A DNA stretch of 64,000 nt from Euleptes europaea. Its lineage: Eukaryota; Chordata; Lepidosauria; Squamata; Sphaerodactylidae. Of this stretch, positions 11,906 through 23,062 are shown in pieces. A program made the position numbers and the translations under genes. The stretch's first letter is position 1. Each line of letters opens with the position of its first letter. The stretch is from positions 12,585,001 to 12,649,000 of the forward strand of contig NC_079328.1 in the NCBI RefSeq assembly GCF_029931775.1, given 5' to 3'. The notes beneath the pieces were generated by a model that was given only the letters and a program-made list of their open reading frames with translations, had not been told where the DNA came from and made no database searches.

Positions 11906-14900
11906 CTAGCCAGATACAAATGCTTGGAGTCAAGTGCTTCCTATGGGCAATAGGTGGGGATGCCCATTATACATATCTCACCAATGTTCAGATAATTCAT
12001 TGGCCGCCAATTGAATGGGGCCCAATTAAAGCACTTTGTGAAGGAACAGACTTGCAAGCCCTTCTTGGGTCTGATCCCAGGCAGGTCAGAAAACCATGCA
12101 GCAGCCCCAAGTCTGTTTGGTGATGTCATCCCTTCCCCTTGCTCCCCTGGCATGCCCCCCCCCAAAAAACCTTGGTAAACCCACTGTCATCAGTGACTCT
12201 GAAAGTATCTCCTGCCAAATGGAGTTGCACATCTAGCACTGAGTACCTGAATTGCCATTTAGAGGCTCTGCCTGGCTGCTGCACCTTTTTTGCTCCTATG
12301 AGGGGCAATCTATTGTAGCTTCGCACTTTCAAGCTATTGTGTTACAGGGATGGCGAGCTTACCTGCTGCCCCACACTTCAAATAGCAAGACCGAATAGGC
12401 ATATAGTGTATTTCCAGAGAGCAGGCTTGGAGCTTTCAAAATATAAGGAAGTTTAATAAATGAATAAAGAGAAAGCATGTGTTCTGTTCAAGCATTCAGG
12501 TTGAGCAAGGAAACAAAAAAGGGGGGACACGCATAATCTCTTTTCCGTTACACTCAGTACTTTTCCTAAATGATGTCTGAATAGGACAAGCTAGTATTAC
12601 TTGAAGTTGCAGTAGTTTAAAGTTACCGGTAAGCATTACCTCAGTTCTAATAGTTGGGACTTCTCCCCATTTTCCCTGGCCATGTGGACGAGATGGAGGG
12701 GGTGAAAGCTGAGTCCACCATGGCTGTGTTCCCATCCAAGGAGTTGCTCGGGATTGAAGAGGAAATGGAAGAACAAGAGAAAGAGAGCATCTTCTCTTCC
12801 TCCAGATAATTTGTAATGTACCTTGGGGAATCCATCCCACCTGGGGGTCATTTTGATCCTCCAGACTGAAAAGGAAGAGAATACATTCTGGTAATTTGGC
12901 TGGTTCTCTCTCTCTCTCCTTTTGGATGACATCGTCTGGCAGGAGGTGGGGTAGTAGATCATTGTCCTGCTTCCTGAGTCAGTAGCATAACCAAGACCTT
13001 GCAAGCTCTGCACTTGGGGCTGGATGGTCCAATATTTAATGGCCTGTCTTCTACATCAAACTACCTGCCAAAGGAGACCTTTGAAAACACTGCTTTGAAG
13101 TTCACAAAGGGAATGCATGTCTTCTGTTCTTGGCGCATTGGCTTTGGGATGCCCTCCCTATGGGTTGTCAAGAGAATACTCTTCTTTCTACCCAACCTTT
13201 CCTCAAGATTTTTCTTTCCTTCCTTCTACTACTCCCCCTAATATGATGACATACTGATGCTGTCCAAAATCAATATTGGCCTCCTGTATTTGATTCAGTT
13301 TTAACTTCTTATTAATGGTTTGCTTTATGACATGCTTATTTTTATAGGACAAGTATTTCTAATGGTTCTTAGTGTTGTTTGTATTTAGTCTGTTAGCACA
13401 TTTTATTATTTTATAGTGTTGTATTGAACTGTGTCCTTCCTAAGCCATCTCAGGAATCATTTGATAGAGGTAGGAGAAATATTGTACATATATCCAAACA
13501 TCCATGATGACGTGTGTGGGTATCCAGCTTACTAGTTCTCTGCAAGAGCAAGCGGTGGTTTTCTCTTCTGCTTTGTCCAGCCCTCTCATTTCCAACTTCA
13601 GTCTTCCATATACAGGGATGGATCCCGTGGATCAGTTTCATTAGCCAGAGGGACTTTTGTCCACAGAAAGCAGTCTTCCTCTGGTGCAAGACACTTCCAC
13701 AGGATCCAACTAACCAGATTCAGAAACAGGATGTAGATTTTTAAATGAATGGCTTAGAAGGGATGTGTTGAGTGGCTGGCTTACATTCAGTGTGTCTGTT
13801 CCCAGAATGCCGCCCACTCTCCCAATATTGTCCCTTTAGAATGACCAAGACATAGAATCAGGAGTTCGTGGTTTGGTGCAGTGAACAGGCTCAGCCCTCA
13901 CCCCTCTGCATTTGGATGGTCACAAGGGCAAACAGCTGCAATTCATTCTTATGGAGACTAGTAAAGAGCTGTACCTAGGAATCATGCCATATTAGGAACA
14001 AAGCGTACCTTTTGACTCTTCAGCACTGTCAGGAACATCAGGATGGGCGAGTGTAACAGTTTCTAGACTTCTTCCTCCTTTGAAAACAGTGGGTGGGGAG
14101 CAGTGCTGCCAAGTTCTGCCCCCCTCCAGCCTGAATGAAGCTTCTGGCTTGGAAGGCAGAATATATCTTCCTCCTCCTGCCTTCTCAGGGCCTGGAGACC
14201 ATACTCAGTTCTAGATTACAGTTGTCTACCTCCACCTCCTCACTGATCTAATTCATCGCTGCAACCCCACATCCTTTTCACAACAGGCACCACAGCAAGA
14301 CCAGCCTGGGCCCAGCCATCACCTATAGAATTAGTAACTGCGGGAAGCTTGTCCCCACCCCTTGCTGAAAGAACTCCACTCTGTTCAGTTGTTTTAGTTA
14401 TATTTTGGTGAGCTTTGAAGCCTGATCTGGGTTGGTAGGAAAAATATTAGCGAGTTATATATCAGTTGTAGTAAAAGATAGCAGGAGGTAGTGTTCACAT
14501 GTATTTGTTATAAATTTTCTCAGCGATCTCCCTAAAGAGCTCGTGGTTAGGAGCAGCAGATTCTAATCTGGAGAACCGGGGTTTGATTCCCCACTCCTCA
14601 TGAGCAGCGGACTCTAATCTGGTGAACTGGGTTGGTTTCCCCACTCCTACACATGAAGCCAGCTGGGTGACCTTGGGCTAGTCACAGTTCTCTCTGAACT
14701 CTCTCAGCCCCACCTACATCACAAGGTGTCTGTTGTGGGGAAAGGAAGGAGACTGTAAACAGTTTGATTCTACTTAAAAAGTAGAGAAAGTAAGCATTTA
14801 AAACCTATTCTTATTTTTCTGCACATCATCGGGTCCTAACCATAATGCCATAGAAACTCTGGGCATCAGTTCCAGACTGGAGAAGCCATTCTTCGATCCT

Positions 14901-16380
14901 CTTTGCCAGGCTGAGTTGTGTTTTGTTCAAACATCAACCCTAATAGTTGAACACTTCCCTGCGCTAGAGTCCTCTTGACAATGTGCTTGATAAAACTGCT
15001 TTTATTTTCTGTTCTTGTCTAATTTATTCATTTATATATGTTTCTCTCAAATTTTCCTCATTGCCTGTTTTACAATACTGGTGGGGTGGGAAGGTACAGA
15101 GGCAATGTTAAATTAAAATATGTATACCTCATGCTTTCAGTCTAAGATACTCAAAGGCAGCTTCCAAACAATTAAAAACAATAATAGTATTTTAAAAATA
15201 TTATGATCAACAAATAAACCAATATTGAGCAATCAGCAAAATACAACAATCTGGGGGCGGGGGAGAGAGACTTAAGATTTTGTTGGATTTTACTGAAGTT
15301 TTTAAATTGCTTGTCAACCATATCTCACAATGTGGGATGCAAAACAGAAATGTTTTAAACAAATAAAACAGGAATGTTGTGACATCCTCCTCTTCCTTCT
15401 TTAACCATCTACATACTAAACTTACAGTCATCCTATTTGCTATGTGATGGCTTCATGCCTGCACAAATTTCACTCATGAAGATAAAAAGGATCTTTGAGT
15501 CTCTCACATTAGCTGTCGTGTGAATTCTACCCACGCAGGCCAAAACATGAAAGAGAATCTACAACCAGTGTAGGATTATATTCTCAGGTGATTGAGCTAA
15601 TCACATAGAAAGGAGGTGGAACACTTACTACAATTGATTAAGGTTATGAATACAGTTGAGAATCAGAGCATTACCAGTTCCAGAGCTCCTTTCACCCAGA
15701 CTCTGTGACAATGAATGAAACTGAATACTGAGTGCAGCTGAGCCCAGGTTGACAGCCAGCAACATACAACTAAGCCCAGTAGCCAGAACCATGCAAGTCA
15801 GTCAGAGTTTTCCTGGCTGCCAGAGGGATGGAAGGAGGGAAAGCTGAAGACTAATGGTTGGTTGGCTGGTGGGTGTGAAGGACTGAAGGAAGCTGGGGGA
15901 GGCTTTGGGGGCTGCCAGGGAAGGGAAAGAGAAATAGTGGGGGAATGGAAAATGAGATGTCCCCGGCAAGTCTTTGTACAAATGTAGTAATAAACAACAA
16001 TTATGCTCATTTTAATGCTCTGTGATTACAGAGGCAAAAGAAAAGGGTACTAACACCATGCCACCCATAAAAGGGTTGCTGAGTTCCATCACTTCTGTCC
16101 CAATAAGATTAGCAGCAAGGAAAGATCAGCTGGCATTCTTCCCAACTGCATGTTAATGTTTTAATAATTCACCTCTGTGTTCTGACCTTGTCAGACTGAT
16201 TTCCCTATACTACCTTTTCCTTCTGCTACTCTGACTTTGTAAGTCTTGTTTTAAAAATGTATGTTAAGTTTGAGGACAGGGCCAGTGTTGTCTTTTCATA
16301 TATGTGCCCTGCCACAAGCACTGTATATTGAATGCCTGATGTGAGCCACCTGGGGAAACAATGTTTCTCAGAAAGGCAGA
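11906..16380. other. Intergenic stretch between KIAA0232 and CCDC96
   Basis: No exon with a recognisable protein match was found. 14535-14790 holds two partial tRNA/CORE-type SINEs (+). 15090-15190 and 16260-16390 look like old LINE/SINE ends. 15815-15960 contains purine-rich tracts. In human this interval holds TBC1D14; I see no TBC-domain exon here. Confidence 0.5.
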
Positions 16381-16400
16381 ATCAAAATATTATAAATACA

Positions 16401-16406
16401 TTTAAT
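16401..16406 (-). terminator. Possible polyadenylation signal ATTAAA of CCDC96
   Basis: Minus-strand ATTAAA about 50 bases past the CCDC96 stop codon. Spacing is plausible; the cleavage site is not visible. Confidence 0.4.
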
Positions 16407-16455
16407 ATCCTTTGTTCACACAAAAACATAACTTCAGCATTGAACTCAAAGTTGT

Positions 16456-19041
16456 TCAGATTGGTAGAAAAGATTTTATTCCTCTGATTTTCTTCTTCAC
16501 TCCTTCACAAGTAAGGGCGAGTCCAGCATGCTGATGTTTCAGTTGTTCCAGCCTCTCCTTCAGTACCTCTGCAACATTTACTTTGTCCTCATAGTCCCTC
16601 AACAAAACTCTATCTCCAAGCAAGCCGCATTTCTGGTTAAGCTTTTCGTTGTCTATTCGCAACCTATCCCGTACCTGTTTTGTCTTGGTTAGGATATCTC
16701 TTTTTTGGGCTACTAGAGCCTCCACTGCCATCAGCTGAGCCTTCTGGCCGTGATTCTCAGCTTCCACAAACTGCAGTTTTTCCTTGACTTGAGTCAGGAC
16801 TTCCACCGTGTTGGTGATCTTTCTCCGGAGCTTCAAAAGCTCCTCATTGCGTTCTTCAATCTTCTCGTTGTAGGTCTGGTTCTCTATCTTCAGCTGCTCA
16901 AAATCTATTAAATGCAGACCCTCTGCCAACTGTTCTTGGGCTTTTAAGCTAGCTTCAAGCTTACTGATCCTGTGCTTCAACTTTATATTTTCCAGACGAA
17001 CCTAGAACGATTAAAAATTGAGGTGAACGACACTAGCTAATCATTTGTCTGCTCTAGTTTCACTCAAAGCTGTACATCAAGGCTGGAGGAGAGGCAGCAG
17101 ACAGGCATCCTTACATTGTTCCTAGGTATACACCTTGAGCAATCTGGCTACCAACTGTCATCAGCAAGGGCAGAGAGAGAACAAGCAGCAGCCAGGCATG
17201 GTGGTGTTAATATCTGTGGTGCATCCTATGAGCCTGATGTGGAACCTGCCTTTTCCCCATGCAAACAGTCAAGAGATCGCAGTTTGGTGTAGCTGAAGAA
17301 AGAAACAAGCCTCAAGAACGTGACAAAAAGATGGAAGGCGATCTCTGGTAACTTTATGGTTATTGTGCCCATTTTGTAATTCATTATCAAAAAGGACTGT
17401 TTTAGGAGTAAGGCTAATTAAGATGGCTGAGCAGCCCTTTCAGTTGTGCGACGTTATGCTGATGATTTCACAAGTCACACACATTTCCCCTGCTAATAAA
17501 TCCAGAGTTAGCTCTATTAGTCTGTTTCAACAAAAATAAACAGGACACCTAGCAAGTTTTAAAAAATGATAGCATGTGTTTTTTCTGGACTGGAGCCCAC
17601 ATACATCAGATGGCATGGATTCTAGTCTACAAAAACTTATCCTGGAATAAAAATGTGTTTGTCTTATAAATGTTGACAACTGGGTTTGTTAGTTGGATAT
17701 TTGGGAGTATGCCAGCATATATGAGCGTGGAAATGGATTACTACCCCCCCCAAAATCACATAATTTAAAGTGCCTTGAGGTCAAGCTGTGAAAAGGTTTT
17801 CTGCACATCCATTTAGAGTGTAAATGGTTGTTTAGAAACAGAAACTCACAGAAATAAATAGGCAAAGATGACAAAGAACTAAAACCTTAGGAAGGTCTGG
17901 ACAAATTGATAACCTGAGATTACATCCCTGCTGAGCTTCAAGGTAGTTTGAATGCCGTTCTTCTCCCAAAGCACAGGCTCACCTCCGTCATCTCCCTTTC
18001 TTTGCTCCCCTCTCTGCCTTGGATCTGGTCCACCTGCTTTATGGCGGCCTGCTTGCCCCCCAGGCGCCGGCCCATGGTGTAGACGGCGACCTCCTTCTTG
18101 GCCGCCTGGTAGGCCTTCCACTGGCCGCCGACCTTGGCCAGCTTCTCCTGGCACGCCTCTTGGAGGACGTCCATCTGCTGCTGGTACCAGGCCATCTCCT
18201 CCCGCTGCTGGCTCCGCAGCTCCTGCAGCATGGCCAGGTAGCGGCTGTAGCGCTGCTCCTTGTCGGAGATGTGCTGCTCCAGCTCGCCCCGCGGCCGCTC
18301 CTTGCCCTTGGCCTTGTTCAGCGCCTCGGCCAGCCGGCCCTGCAGCCGGGCGCTGCCGTGGCGGAGGCGGGCCCGCTCGGCCAGCAGCTGCCGGTACTGC
18401 TCCACCAGCTCGGCCCGCTGCCGCTGCTCCTCGGCCCGGCGCAGCTCCGCGGCCTCGGCGCCCTCCTCCTCCTCCTCGGGCCGGCGGGGGCTGCCGCCCG
18501 GCTCCAGGCGCTCGGGGCTGGCCTGCCTCTCCAGCTCCCACAGGCTCTGGCTGATGCGGCGCGCCAGCTGCTCGCCCACCTGCAGCGGCGGCGGCTCCGA
18601 AGGCTCCCCCTCCTCGAAGCCCGCGCTCGTGGGCAGCGCCTCCAGGAGGCTCGCCCTGGACGGCCCCTCCCCCACCCCCTCCCCGGCGGGAGGCGTGGCT
18701 TCGGCGGCCCCCTCGGCCTCGCCCGGCGGGCCCTCGGCGCCCTCCCCGGCCTCTTCGGGGGCTCCGCCGCCGCCGCCACCGCCCTCCTCGGCCTCTCCCG
18801 GGCCCTCTCCGACGGAGCCCTCATCGGCCTGGTCCTCCTCCCACTCCCAGGCCGCTCCCTCCGGCTCTACCGCCGGGCCCTCTCCCTCCTCAACCGCCGC
18901 CGCCTCTTCGGCTCCCGGCGACTCGTCCCTGTCCCCCGTCGGCGCCTCCTCGGCGTCCCCCTTGGGCGGCGAGGTCTCCTCGGGAGAGGCCCCTGCCGCA
19001 CTCCCGGGCGATTCCGGGCCCGACGCCGCCTCGTCCGCCAT
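16456..19041 (-). CDS. CCDC96: CCDC96 (CFAP184), cilia and flagella coiled-coil protein
   Basis: Ciliary axoneme protein that works with CCDC113/CFAP263 near the radial spoke and N-DRC region. Two coding exons: 17983-19041 (353 codons) and 16456-17001 (181 codons plus stop), giving 534 aa against about 555 in human. The first 220 residues are a Glu/Ala/Pro/Gly-rich low-complexity tail (MADEAASGPESPG start), then heptad-rich coiled coil. The C-terminal half contains LIDFEQLKIENQT, KIEERNEELLKLR, RDILTKTKQ and LNQKCGLLG, which are diagnostic of the conserved CCDC96/CCDC113 domain. The junction reads EMTE/VRLENIKLKH in phase 0. The start is chosen because it follows the GC-rich shared promoter; an in-frame extension upstream has no support. 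The intron (17002-17982) is notable since I recall the human gene as single-exon. Divergent partner of TADA2B. Confidence 0.95.
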
Positions 19042-19311
19042 CTTTCTCCTCAGCGGCCCGTAACCGTCTCCTCCTCCTCCTCCTCCTCCCCGGGGCGCGT
19101 TGCCATGGCAGCCACCCTGCCTTCCCTCCGCCAACGAGGCCGGAGAAGGGGGTTCGGCGGTTGGTTGGCGGTTGCCAAGGGGGACGGCGTCCCCCGGCTC
19201 GCCGCTGATTGGCCGCGGCCCGCTCGGCCGCCAATGGATGGAGGGCGCCGAGCCCGTCGCGGTCGGTGATGCTGTCTCTGCGCCGGCTGGAAGGGAGGGG
19301 GGGAAGGCAAG
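19042..19311. promoter_or_regulatory. Bidirectional CpG-rich promoter of CCDC96 and TADA2B
   Basis: Only 270 bp separate the two divergent start codons. The segment is GC-rich with many CpGs and no TATA box, and has inverted CCAAT boxes (ATTGGCC near 19207; GTTGG runs near 19160). GTTGCCATGGCAGC at 19099-19112 is one base from the palindromic RFX X-box, with a half site GTTGCCAAGG at 19171-19180. Both sites lie on the CCDC96 side, as expected for a gene driven by ciliogenic RFX factors. Confidence 0.75.
19099..19112. promoter_or_regulatory. RFX X-box motif
   Basis: GTTGCCATGGCAGC compared with the consensus GTTGCCATGGCAAC: 13 of 14 positions. It lies 58 bp upstream of the CCDC96 start codon. 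Confidence 0.7.
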
Positions 19312-22300
19312 ATGGCGGAGCTGGGGAAAAAGTATTGCGTGTACTGCCTGGCCGAGGTGAGCTCGCTCCGGTTCCGCTGCACCGAGTGCGCCGACATCGA
19401 GCTCTGCCCCGAGTGCTTCTCGGCCGGGGCCGAGATCGGCCCGCACCGGCGCTGGCATGGCTACCAGTTGGTGGACGGCGGGCGTTTCACGCTGTGGGGC
19501 GCCGAGGCCGAGGGCGGCTGGAGCAGCCGGGAGGAGCAGCTCTTGCTAGACGCCATCGAGCAGTTCGGCTTCGGCAACTGGGTGAGGAAGGGGAGAGGAG
19601 GGGGGGGGTGCGGCGCGGCGTCCCGCTTTCGTTCCCTCAGCCTGCTTGGACGGATCTTGCGGAGGAAGCGGGGGTGAGGCTTGCTAGTCTGCATTCGCTC
19701 TTTCGCGCCCCGCCAGCCCTAACCATCGGGGGCTTCTCCCTGCCCCGTTCTTCTCCAAGACAAAATACCCTTTCACGTTGTTTCGATGTGGTGAGGGATT
19801 GTAGCAGCAGTCTTGAGAGCGACGTTTGCGAATTACTGAGCGGACCTCAGCTCCTCGTTTGGTGCTCCTTGGGAATTCCGTTGGCAGAAACAAACTCAGA
19901 AGTAGAACTGGAGTTCTCGGTCAGATGAAGTGGAGAAACGGGTTCTGCAAGCCCTAATCGAAGGAATCGCAAATGGCCCAAACGGAGTCGAGTGGTGAAA
20001 TGGATCCAGAATGGGAGTCTACAGCTTGGCTGCCAATAAATCCGCTGGAGTTTTTAGCTGTTGACGGGATATATAGCGTCTCTTCTATGCAATATTCTAA
20101 GTTGTATTATAAAAATTATTCTGATTGACACTGAACTGAACCCAGGTTCAAGTCCCCACTTGGCCATGGAGCTCAATGGGTGATCTAGAACCAGTAAAAC
20201 ACATTCCTAGCCTAATGTACCTCACAGGGTCCTTGGAGGCAGAGTGGGATAAAAATATGTTAGATACAGGTAAAATGTAACTAAAAAAGAAAGCAGGCAA
20301 GATGAGTTGCGCAGTGATCCTTGCCAGGTCAAAAAGTCTTTGAGAAATAAAGTATGTTTCTATCTCACACACCAGAGAGTAAAATAAGTCACATGTAATC
20401 AAACCATAGTTTCTCAGTAGTCAAATGAATTACAGAATTCTTAGTATTGTATAGTTCACCCTCTTCCTTTTCCTTGTATCATTAACTGATTTTGTGATAG
20501 ATCATAGTTTGTCAGAACCACAAATTGTGGGTTGTTCCCTTGGGTCTTTCCTGGTATGGAGGGAAGAAACAATGGTTTTAAATAATTTCTATTAATTTCT
20601 GAACTGATGGGGGGAGAGTGAGTGTAAGCCTTATGATCCCCACACTTATTTCTATAACAAGAAGCACTGGATTTGTTATTATGTGCAGATCATATTATCA
20701 GTGTTTCTACTTAACTTCTTTGACTCAAGTTTGTCAGAATTTGTTTATGTAACTAAGATTTGAGGAATTTATTTTCTACTTTTTTTAGATGGAAAATGTT
20801 ATGGCTTTATTTTGTGAGTCTCTAGACATTTTATTTTTTTAAAGTCAAAATAAGATCTTAACAAAATATTGTCGAAGGCTTTCACGGTCAGAGTTCATTG
20901 GTTCTTGTAGGTTATCCAGGCTGTGTGACCGTGGTCTTGGTATTTTCTTTCCTGACGTTTCGCCAGCAGCTGTGGCAGGCATCTTCAGAGGAGTAACACT
21001 GAAGACACTGTCCTTCAGTGTTACTCCTCCGAAGATGCCTGCCACAGCTGCTGGCAAAACATCAGGAAAGAAAATACCAAGACCACGGTCACACAGCCCA
21101 GATAACCTACAAGAACCAATAAGATCTTAACCCTTTCTAAGGTTCATTGGTTCTCTCCTGGGAATCCAAATTAGCAAGGTTCTAAGGGAACACTGGTGCA
21201 ATCAAACTGATATGGGCAGCCTTCTGAGTAAAAGGTAAGTGATAAAATATTTTGCCTCTTCAGATTACTCAGCAAGTAATCTGTTTTGCTGGAGGGGTTC
21301 TATTTCACATAGATGTGACAAAGTTTATGAGGAAAGAAATAGTAACAACTGTCATACGATAGTCAATAGTCAGCCTTATCTAAAAGTAAGAATAATTTTA
21401 AATACTGGGGTGGATCCTATGACTCCACTGAGCAAAGTTTAATTATTAAAATATTTATACCCCATCTTTCCTTTTGGCTCAAGTTTTGAAGCCTTCTTGT
21501 TCCCAGTATGGTGTCCGTGGGTGCTGTGCTGCTTGCTGATACTTTTCCTGATGCCCGCCAACTGTTTTTAGAAAGTGAGCGGGGCCTGCACGTTTTCTGA
21601 TTGGCCATTGGAGATTTTATTGGCTGTGCAGATTTTTTGAAAACATTGCTTTGGCAGTAGCTGCCACCACAGCACAAGGATCTTCACTGTATAATTGAAG
21701 GTAAGCTGTGGCAGCCATTTTGTGGCAGCCATATTGTGGCTGTGCCCACCACACTGTGTCAGAATTCCAAAGGTGCACCCAGGCTCAAAAAGGTTGGGGA
21801 CCCCAGCTCTAATCTAAGGAGCCTTCTTCCAATTTAAATGGCTCTTCTATTGAAGGAAAAGCCAGTTTAGTTGGAGGAAGGCTCCTTGGGCTGGAGGAAG
21901 GCTACTTGGAAGATGGTTGGATCCACTCCACTGCTTTTTAACCTTACAAAGAACATCATTGTACACTTTTTGGTAAATATTCTGTTGAATATGTATGACT
22001 GTAAACAGTTTTCTGGAGGTTCTTCATCCTTAACTTTATTTAACATTATGTACTCTTTTTTTATTCCAGGAAGATATGGCTGCTCATGTCGGAGCATCAC
22101 GGACTCCTCAGGAAGTGATGGAACACTACGTAAGCATGTACATCCATGGCAACCTTGGAAAAGCCTGCATCCCTGACATAATCCCAAACAGAGTGACTGA
22201 CCACACCTGCCCAAGTGGTGGCCCGCTTTCTCCTAGCCTTACCATGCCTCTGCCGCCTCTAGACATATCAGTGGCTGAGCAGCAGCAGCTGGGATATATG

Positions 22301-23062
22301 CCCCTTCGAGATGACTATGAAATCGAATATGACCAAGATGCTGAGACTCTGATCAGTGGTCTGTCGGTGAACTATGACGACGATGACGTGGAAATAGAAT
22401 TAAAGAGGGCTCATGTGGACATGTATGTGAGAAAGCTCAAGGAGAGGCAGCGCAGAAAGAACATTGCTCGCGACTATAACCTGGTTCCTGCTTTTTTAGG
22501 GAAGGATAGAAAGGACAAAGAAAAACCTTCCAAACGCAAGATCACAAAAGAAGAAAAAGAGCTGAGATTAAAACTCAGGTCTCTCTACCAGTTTATGTCT
22601 TGCAAGGAGTTTGATGATTTCTTTGAAAACCTACACAAGGAGAAGGTTCTGCGAACCAAGATTAGGGAATTACAGCGGTATCGTCGGAATGGAATCACAA
22701 AAATGGAAGAGTCGGCAGAGTATGAAGCTGCGAGACACAAACGAGAGAAGAGGAAAGAGAACAAAAATATTACTACTGCTAAGAGGGGTAAGGAAGATGG
22801 TAAAGATGGAGAATTTGCTGCAATTGAAAATCTTCCTGGCTTTGAGTTGCTCTCGGACCGAGAAAAAGTACTTTGTAGCTCTATAAATCTGAGTCCTGCA
22901 CGTTATGTGACAGTTAAAACTATTATAATTAAAGATCACCTACAAAAAAGACAAGGGATTCCATCGAAAAGCCGTCTTCCTAGTTACTTAGATAAGGTAC
23001 TAAAGAAAAGGATTTTGAATTTCTTAACAGAGAGCGGTTGGATATCCAGAGATGCTTCTTGA
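19312..23062 (+). CDS. TADA2B: TADA2B, transcriptional adaptor ADA2-beta of the SAGA complex
   Basis: Subunit of the SAGA histone acetyltransferase module (with GCN5/PCAF, TADA3, SGF29) that stimulates H3 acetylation in the nucleus. Two coding exons, 19312-19581 and 22070-23062, give 420 aa, the same length as human. The N-terminal ZZ zinc finger has Cys9, Cys12, Cys23, Cys26, Cys32, Cys35, His45 and His49. The SANT domain (about 65-115) begins GGWSSREEQLLLDAIEQFG and is split by the intron after FGNW. The middle part holds DDYEIEYDQDAETLISGL and the basic KRKITKEEKELRLKLR. A SWIRM domain closes the protein (about 340-415: LPGFELLSDREKVLC to LTESGWISRDAS). No odd residues are seen. The 2.5-kb intron carries foldback and MITE insertions. 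Confidence 0.99.
20135..20290 (+). repeat. tRNA/CORE-type SINE fragment
   Basis: B-box-like AGGTTCAAGTCCCC followed by TACCTCACAGGGTCCTTGG, as in the fuller SINE copies of the window. In the TADA2B intron. Confidence 0.5.
20874..21116. mobile_element. Foldback element of the squamate TTGTCGAAGGCTTTCACGG family
   Basis: Two inverted arms of about 110 bp (20897-21001 and 21012-21116) meet around a short spacer. The left arm, read on the minus strand, contains CTGAAGA, a GCC/GGC hairpin, then GAAACGTC. The opening phrase TTGTCGAAGGCTTTCACGG is widespread in lizard and snake genomes. In the TADA2B intron. Confidence 0.75.
21505..21806 (-). mobile_element. hAT-like MITE, CAGGGGTCCCCAAC family, degraded copy
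   Basis: Reverse-oriented relative of the intact copy at 46034-46362. It shares GGTGTCCGTGGGTGCTG at the left, GCCACCACAGCAC in the middle and AAAAAGGTTGGGGACCCC at the right end. Confidence 0.65.

Noticed and set aside
18019-19269. 416-aa plus-strand ORF
   Set aside because: It is the antisense shadow of the GC-rich CCDC96 first exon; composition is only Leu/Arg/Pro-rich with no family match.
17938-19458. Extended CCDC96 start upstream of 19041
   Set aside because: The in-frame extension runs through the shared promoter and into the TADA2B first exon on the other strand.
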